Below, one piece after another: positions 58,828 through 64,000 of a stretch of 64,000 nucleotides of DNA. Below the pieces are notes generated by a model that saw nothing but the letters and a program-made list of their open reading frames with translations, was not told where the DNA came from and ran no database searches. How positions within the stretch are numbered: position 1 is the first letter of the stretch; every line of letters begins with the position of its first letter. The position numbers and the translations under genes are program-made. Source of the DNA: Ruminococcus sp. (GTDB lineage Bacteria > Bacillota_A > Clostridia > Oscillospirales > Ruminococcaceae); the NCBI RefSeq assembly GCF_024684275.1, contig NZ_JAIKXF010000053.1, forward strand, positions 19,762-83,761, read 5' to 3'.

Positions 58828-59933
58828 TCAAGGATACTCAAAGCCGTCCAGCTTCTGGTAAGATACAGCACCGTTATCACAGGTAACTTTTATCTCTCCT
58901 GTCTCAGTACGATCTATTATTTTTCCCCAATCGCCATAGCTTCTTATTATTATGCGGTAGTAATTTGTATTAGTCGAGAAATAAGTCCTGTACCAGCCGT
59001 CAATACCGTAATTTACTGTAGAATAAGTATCGGGATTATCTTTTATCTGATCTCTTCTGATATCAAACTTAGGCTCATACGAATATGCAACTTCCTTCCA
59101 GCCGCCATATTCAGTCTTTTTCTCTAAAAAGTATGTATTATGCCCTGTTCCGCCCGAGGTCTTGACAGTTATCGTTGCTGTTGCATCGGGACGCATATCA
59201 GCCTCAGTCCATGAGTTGATAAGCGCACTTTCTGTATAGCTTAAAACTGCGAGCGGCGGATAAGACACCTTAATAGGCTTACTCGTTACGTCCTTTCCTC
59301 TGCTGTCAGTGACTTTACACTGCCATGTGCCTATTTCATCTACACCTATAATATACCTCGTATAATCACTCTTCTTCTTTCCGTCAAGCGTCCATTCATA
59401 GGTATAAGGACCCTTTCCGCCGCTTGCAACAACATATATCGTAGCAGTACCTGCATTTCCGATGTATGATAACTCATTCTGATAGTCTATGTAAAGCTTT
59501 CTGTATACCGTTACAGTGTTTGTATCTACAGACGATGATGTATGAGTTAGCTTTGAGCCGACCTTTTTTGTCGATCTGCGAGTTATCTTACAATAATAAT
59601 TGCCCTTTGATGATGCAAGATGGCTTGATGATGTTGCATTTGGTATCTCTTTGCCGTCCCTGTACCACTGATAGCTTATTCTGATACTGGCAAGTTCTGA
59701 ATCCACTCTCCGCTTTTCCACCTTCAGTTCTACTTTTCCCCGGGCTCTAACTCGTAATCCTTATCCTCAATGTAATACACCTTTCTCGTTTGCCTGAGCA
59801 CCTGACCATTGATACTATCACTGACGCCGGATATTGCAGGCGGATCGTCCGCACTTGCTGTAATAGCCGTTGCACTGCACAGAAGTACAGCACTCGAAAG
59901 TAAACATAAAGCCTTCTTCAAAATTGATCTCAT
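58828..59933 (-). pseudogene. Secreted Ig-like-domain protein, frameshifted
   Basis: Two frames on the minus strand join into one protein. The first (59933-59730) gives a signal peptide (LSSAVLLCSATAITASA) and a short domain ending DYELEPGEK, then stop. The second (from 59721) continues SELASIRISYQWYRDGKEI, with Ig-like strands and a central GPYTYEWTLDGKKKSDYT and GTWQCKVTDSRGKDV. One added base near 59733-59737 (ggggaaaag on the minus strand) restores PGEKVELKVEKRRVDSEL without a break. The whole would be about 368 residues. It is either a recent pseudogene or a sequencing error, and it is present only in copy B of the duplicated block. Confidence 0.8.
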
Positions 59934-60139
59934 AAAATAAAACCTCCCTAAAATAAAATAATAAAACGTTCGGTACCGTAAACGTTTTTCACCCCAAAAA
60001 TGAACGCCCCCATAATATGTGTTTATTTTAACACCGAGGCTTTATTTATACAAGATGCCATTTGTCACTATCCCAGTGACATTTGTCACTTTTTATTTAA
60101 AGCTATCATCACCGTACTGCTTCACAAAAACTTATATGC

Positions 60140-60169
60140 ATAACAAAGGGGCGTACATTGTACGCCCCT
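60140..60169 (-). terminator. Terminator after PP2C copy B
   Basis: Minus strand GGGGCGTAC...GTACGCCCC followed by TTTGTTAT. Confidence 0.82.
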
Positions 60170-60186
60170 ACACTATCATTTAATTA

Positions 60187-61218
60187 TCACTCAGACTGCT
60201 GCTCATCGTCAGAGTTTTCGGCATCGTTATTTTCATCTGAGACCGCATCTGTAACGACCTGCGGCTGAGACTCATCAATGTAAATGATATCATCATCGCT
60301 GACATTCTCATCTACGATAGGTGCTGCTGCGGCAAGATCCTCACGTATGCCGTCCGAGCAGGCACTGAGCCTTCTCATATCAATTATACCTGAACAGGTA
60401 ACATCATCGCCGCTGCCCTTGCGGGTCATAGCAGGCAGGAATTCCGCAAGCTGACGTATTCCTTCCTCCATGCCGTTCTCCACTAAGGTAAGTGCAAGAC
60501 CGCGGAAGAAGCCGAAAAGCTGCTCCTCGTTCCAGTATGAGTTTTCAACGCCGTCCGTACAAAGGAATACAGCCGCAGGCATAAGTCCCTTTGGCAGATA
60601 GAAAAATCTTGCCGAAAGAGCTGCATCGTCCTGACACATGGAAGTGGTAACATTCTCATAGCAGCGCGGATCCTCGGGAATAGGCGCATAAACATTGCTG
60701 TCGCCGTCAATGACAACGCATTTTCCGTCGCCTATCTGCATACCGAAGGCATAATTATCGGTAACTACCGCAAACACAAGGGTAGTACCGTATGCACCTA
60801 TATAATCGCCCTCCTCGTATCTTGTACGATAGCCTGCGAATTTTTCGGGGATACGGTCAAGCTCCTCCTCGGTAAAGGGGTTGTCAAGGAAATCCTTTTC
60901 CGTAAGGTCATGCCAGCGGGCAATGATACTGCGCCACAGCTGATTGAAGAGCTGCTCGCGCTGACGCTCGTCTTTAAGTACCTCGTCAGCATCATCAAGC
61001 CCCTCCAAAAACTCCTTTACACATTCCGCAGCACACTCGACCGCATATTTAGAACCTCTATCTGTACGCAGATAGCAGAGACTTCCGTGACCATCGGCAG
61101 CTGCCGCAAATGAATAATTCTCAAAGTCACCGCAGAGAGAGCTGTCCTGGCATATAAGCTCACGGCTAAGATGAGAAGCTCCGATGCTTGTCTGAGCAAA
61201 GGAAGATAATCTCTCCAT
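60187..61218 (-). CDS. PP2C-type protein phosphatase (copy B)
   Basis: 343 residues. It keeps all PP2C metal-ligand motifs (AAADGHGSLCYL, AYGTTLVFAVV, MQIGDGKCVVID, LCTDGVENSYW, GSGDDVTCSGII). Most differences from copy A are in the middle (DLTEKDFLDNPFTEEELDRIPEKF) and the acidic C-terminal tail (NNDAENSDDEQQSE), which lacks the repeat-derived end of copy A. It starts 9 nt after the vWA gene, as in copy A. Partner and target are unknown. Confidence 0.92.
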   Translation of the reverse strand: MERLSSFAQTSIGASHLSRELICQDSSLCGDFENYSFAAAADGHGSLCYLRTDRGSKYAVECAAECVKEFLEGLDDADEVLKDERQREQLFNQLWRSIIARWHDLTEKDFLDNPFTEEELDRIPEKFAGYRTRYEEGDYIGAYGTTLVFAVVTDNYAFGMQIGDGKCVVIDGDSNVYAPIPEDPRCYENVTTSMCQDDAALSARFFYLPKGLMPAAVFLCTDGVENSYWNEEQLFGFFRGLALTLVENGMEEGIRQLAEFLPAMTRKGSGDDVTCSGIIDMRRLSACSDGIREDLAAAAPIVDENVSDDDIIYIDESQPQVVTDAVSDENNDAENSDDEQQSE

Positions 61219-61227
61219 ATTTTCTCC

Positions 61228-61965
61228 TTACCAGTCGGATTCGTCCCAGTCGGCAGTATTGGCATCGCTGAGCGCATCGTTGGTCTGAGTCTGAACGTCC
61301 TCAGCCAGCTTCTTGGATATCTCAACGGGGTCTGTATCGCTGTCAACAGTACTTGAATGGCTTGCAAAAACGCTTGTGATAACGCTTGCCTTTTCTATCA
61401 TAAGTCTGAGCTGATCCTTGTTCTTTACATCGAGAACAGTCTCAGAGCTTCCCGAGAAGCGTGCAAGAACGTCCTTATCAGCATCATCACCGATAGCAAA
61501 AGCTATCTTTATGGAACGCTTGTACCAGTTGTTCTTCTTGAGTGCGTCAAGTCCGCTCTCCCAGTTATCTGTAGGACCGCCGTCACTGAAAAGGAGTATT
61601 ACAGGCGGATATGCACCTGCGGCAGTCTGTAAAAATTCATTTCTCGAAAGCTTCTTGTCAAGCTCCTTGCAGGCAGCACCAAGGTCTGTAACACCGCAGG
61701 CTTCAAATGTCTTGAAGCGGTATCCCTCAGGGGATACAGGCTCGGGAGTTACCCACGAAGCACCTGTGGAGAATTCCAGTACTGCTATCTTTATCTCAGC
61801 GTCATCACTTTCGTCGCTTATTTCCTGTAAGGTCTGCATGACCTCCTCAAGAGCAGATTCTACCTGTCCTATCTTGCTTCCCTGCATACTTCCGGAAGTG
61901 TCGATGACATAAAAAAGTGTCATTACCTTTCTGACAGCAGGAGCGTAATCGTCTAAACCTGGCAT
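61228..61965 (-). CDS. TerY-like vWA domain protein (copy B)
   Basis: 245 residues, same start as copy A with ggaggt upstream. Only four residues differ from copy A (Phe to Leu in GVTDLGAA, Ser-Glu to Asn-Asp near the end, Ala to Ser in DWDESDW), although many third codon positions differ. The MIDAS site DTSGSM is intact. A shared, strongly selected binding partner is likely. No kinase gene is adjacent. Confidence 0.92.
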   Translation of the reverse strand: MPGLDDYAPAVRKVMTLFYVIDTSGSMQGSKIGQVESALEEVMQTLQEISDESDDAEIKIAVLEFSTGASWVTPEPVSPEGYRFKTFEACGVTDLGAACKELDKKLSRNEFLQTAAGAYPPVILLFSDGGPTDNWESGLDALKKNNWYKRSIKIAFAIGDDADKDVLARFSGSSETVLDVKNKDQLRLMIEKASVITSVFASHSSTVDSDTDPVEISKKLAEDVQTQTNDALSDANTADWDESDW

Positions 61966-62029
61966 GATGTATACCTCCGTTCAATATAATAAAATAAAAT
62001 AATTAACTGTTGTTAGTCTATATGTTATA

Positions 62030-62058
62030 TTATACCATGAAATCTGCCTGCGGTCAAG
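62030..62058 (-). promoter_or_regulatory. Promoter of vWA-PP2C operon (copy B)
   Basis: Minus strand TTGACC (complement 62053-62058), 17-base spacer, TATAAT (complement 62030-62035), as in copy A. Confidence 0.8.
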
Positions 62059-62068
62059 TACTGCAAAT

Positions 62069-62087
62069 GTTCACACAAATTTAACAT
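62069..62087. promoter_or_regulatory. Conserved imperfect palindrome, copy B
   Basis: TGTTCA-N7-TTAACA, the complement of the copy A site at 28808-28826. It sits just upstream of both divergent promoters here. Confidence 0.5.
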
Positions 62088-62173
62088 TTATCCCCGTGAC
62101 ATATGCCTGCATATAATGTATAATGAGATTATAGAGATATGAACGGAGGGATATGGCTTATCTGTAGCCGACT

Positions 62174-63364
62174 ATGAGTAAACAAGAGATAAGGCGCTAT
62201 ATCTTTATAGCTCTCCTTGCTATAACAGTATGCGTTACCGTACAGAATTTTTATATATTCACAAAGCTGGTTTCTATACTTTTAGGAGCACTGAAGCCGC
62301 TGATGATAGGCTTTTTCATAGCCTACATCTTCAATATCGTGATGAATTTCTTTGAAAAGCATTACCTTCCCAAAAGCCAAAAGCCTTTGATAGTCAAAAC
62401 TCGCCGCCCTACCTGCCTTGTGCTTTCCTTTACAATAGCTATATCGGCGATAATACTGATAATGTGTATAGTGGTCCCCGAGATAATCAAGGCATTCGGC
62501 GTACTCTACGATGAGATACCGCCTGCCTTTACAAAATCAAAGGATTTCGTCATAGGCAAGCTCAATGAATATCCCGATATACAGGAGAAAATAGAAAATC
62601 TCGAATTTGACTGGGCAAGCATTGCAGGAAAGCTGTCAAAGGTCCTTACATCGGGAGTTGCAGGCATATTATCCTCTGCCTGGGGAATAATAGGAGGAGT
62701 AGCATCTACCCTCACCAACATCGTCCTCGGCATAATCTTCGCAATATATATGCTACTGCGCAAGGATAAGCTCATATGCGACATAAACCGTTTAAGGCGT
62801 TTATGGTTCAGCGAGAGCTTCAACAATAAATCTTCTCACTTTATACACACTGCCAACGATACTTTCAAGAGTTTCTTTGTAGGACAGTTTATAGAAGCTA
62901 TCATACTGGGTACGCTGTGCTTTATAGGCATGAAGCTGTTAAAGCTCCCATATGCCGCTATGTCGGGTACTCTTGTGGGAGTGACCGCATTTATCCCTAT
63001 AGTCGGTGCATTCATCGGTGCAGGAGTAAGCGCGTTCATAATCCTTACGGAAAATCCCATGCAGGCACTTATTTTCCTCATTTTCTTAGTTATATTGCAG
63101 CAGCTTGAGGGAAATATCATCTACCCAAAGGTAGTGGGCGGTACTGTAGGACTTCCGAGTATCTGGACTCTTGCCGCAGTAACTATCGGCGGCGGACTCT
63201 TCGGTATCCTCGGTATGCTGTTGGGCGTTCCCCTTGCAGGCACACTTTATAAGCTTTCATTTGAAAAGCTTGAAAGCGCGGAAGCCGAACGCGGGATAGC
63301 TCCCACTGACGAAAAGCCCGTAAAAAAGGCAAAGCAAAAGCCTAAAAAAGTAAGCAGAAAATAA
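62174..63364 (+). CDS. AI-2E family permease (copy B)
   Basis: 396 residues. GGAGGG lies 23 bases upstream with a small hairpin between, as in copy A. The helix layout and the signature VTAFIPIVGAFIGAGVSAFI are kept, and the tail is again basic (KPVKKAKQKPKKVSRK). Differences from copy A are spread through the protein. Substrate unknown. Position divergent from the vWA-PP2C genes is the same in both copies, which suggests a functional tie. Confidence 0.88.
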   Translation: MSKQEIRRYIFIALLAITVCVTVQNFYIFTKLVSILLGALKPLMIGFFIAYIFNIVMNFFEKHYLPKSQKPLIVKTRRPTCLVLSFTIAISAIILIMCIVVPEIIKAFGVLYDEIPPAFTKSKDFVIGKLNEYPDIQEKIENLEFDWASIAGKLSKVLTSGVAGILSSAWGIIGGVASTLTNIVLGIIFAIYMLLRKDKLICDINRLRRLWFSESFNNKSSHFIHTANDTFKSFFVGQFIEAIILGTLCFIGMKLLKLPYAAMSGTLVGVTAFIPIVGAFIGAGVSAFIILTENPMQALIFLIFLVILQQLEGNIIYPKVVGGTVGLPSIWTLAAVTIGGGLFGILGMLLGVPLAGTLYKLSFEKLESAEAERGIAPTDEKPVKKAKQKPKKVSRK

Positions 63365-63779
63365 TTATCTGTAGGGGACGGTGACTCCCTGTAGTACAGG
63401 GAGATGTCCGAAGGACAGAGGGTCGCAGCTCCTGTTGGGAGTCCTCGACGTCCCACAGTATACAATGAAATTACAAGTAACAATCTTTAGGGGCTGCCTT
63501 TGGCAGTCCGCAAGTGCGAAATTCACTACAAGCTAACGGCTTGCGGACGCGCAATGCGAGTCCCTACGATCTTAGTTCTTAGCTCTTAGTTCTAAGTTCT
63601 ATTAAATGCACAAATTGCCCTAACAAGTTCACAACATTTTGATATCCGTAATTCATCGACCGCTGAAACGCTTCAATAATACGCTGAAGTTCAAAGGCGG
63701 TTTTTATGTCACGGCGCGGTTTTGTAATCTGATAAAACCAAAAACGCCATTTTCAGGCTGATTCAGGCAAATAGAGAGA
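63365..63779. other. Repeats and conserved upstream region of pflB copy B
   Basis: No gene. It has the compound repeat gtgactccctgtagtac... (63371-63456), a GGGGCTGCC...GGCAGTCC hairpin (63491-63512), a ttagttcttagctcttag run (63571-63600), then blocks shared with the other pflB upstream region (caagttcaca near 63629 and gtaatctgataaaac near 63724). Confidence 0.6.
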
Positions 63780-63808
63780 TTGACAAAAATTAATCAATGT
63801 GATAATAT
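63780..63808 (+). promoter_or_regulatory. pflB promoter (copy B)
   Basis: TTGACA (63780-63785), 17-base spacer, TAATAT (63803-63808). Confidence 0.8.
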
Positions 63809-63849
63809 ATCTATGGATAATAATTATGTTATAAAGGAGTAATGTGTTA

Positions 63850-64000
63850 TGATCAATACATGGCCAAAGGAATGGGACGGCTTTACAGAAGGCCGCTGGA
63901 GCACCACTTCCGTAAACGTTCGAGACTTTATCAAGAAGAACTACACTCCTTACGATGGTGACGAGAGCTTCCTCGCACCACCTACAGAGGCAACGAAAAA
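63850..64000 (+). CDS. pflB: Pyruvate formate-lyase, second copy (partial)
   Basis: The first 50 residues are visible before the window ends: [17 protein letters not shown], then [22 protein letters not shown]. They differ from copy A at only a few positions (Gln to Pro, His to Thr, Glu to Asp). An aaaggag site precedes the ATG. Whether this copy carries its own glycyl-radical domain cannot be seen. It closes the inverted duplicate block on this side. Confidence 0.93.

Larger units (their letters stand above)
56349..64000 (-). repeat. Paralogous block, copy B (inverted)
   Basis: Inverted counterpart of 24664-33160. It lacks the small gene at 27084 and contains an extra Ig-like gene between PP2C and the small helical protein. 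Confidence 0.92.

Overview
The window is chromosomal DNA of a Gram-positive anaerobe of the Oscillospiraceae, most like a cellulolytic Ruminococcus (R. flavefaciens/R. albus type). The reasons are dockerin modules on four secreted proteins, two GH9 cellulases, long threonine-rich linkers, class III fructose-1,6-bisphosphatase, pyruvate formate-lyase, and the Firmicutes order miaB-ylbF-mutS-mutL-miaA-hfq followed by yggS-sepF-ylmH-divIVA-ileS-lspA-rluD. The species is an inference; no 16S gene is present. Positions 1-24113 are mostly core genes on the + strand: tRNA modification and mismatch repair, cell-division factors, ileS, lspA, rluD, a split transketolase behind a structured GC-rich leader, and the L10/L7-L12 operon behind a standard L10 leader. 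They end with a secreted CAP-domain protein carrying a dockerin. Positions 24159-33160 hold a pyruvate formate-lyase that lacks its glycyl-radical domain (encoded separately 265 bp downstream, with a small unknown protein between), an AI-2E family permease, a TerY-like vWA plus PP2C pair, a two-gene unit (small helical protein and sigma-region-4-like protein) whose promoter carries LexA-type GAAC-N4-GTTC boxes, an Orn/Lys/Arg-decarboxylase-like protein and a DUF1292 protein. Positions 56349-64000 carry a second, diverged copy of this whole block in inverted orientation, so an inverted pair of paralogous segments of about 8 kb flanks about 23 kb. Between the two copies lie a GGDEF protein, three dockerin proteins (one a GH9-CBM3c cellulase), and a two-gene operon pairing a TIR/membrane/beta-propeller protein with a RyR/TrkA-type membrane protein. 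These are followed by tRNA-Thr and tRNA-Leu, a 5.4 kb segment bounded by 36-bp direct repeats of the tRNA-Leu 3' end (amino-sugar genes and a GH9 with an Asn/Gln/Trp repeat tail), and a fruK-fbp pair. Intergenic spaces are littered with short palindromic repeat families. The strongest candidates for new biology are the TIR-RyR operon, the fully split pyruvate formate-lyase with its linker protein, the duplicated SOS-box sigma-like unit and TerY/PP2C pair, and the N/Q/W-rich cellulase tail.
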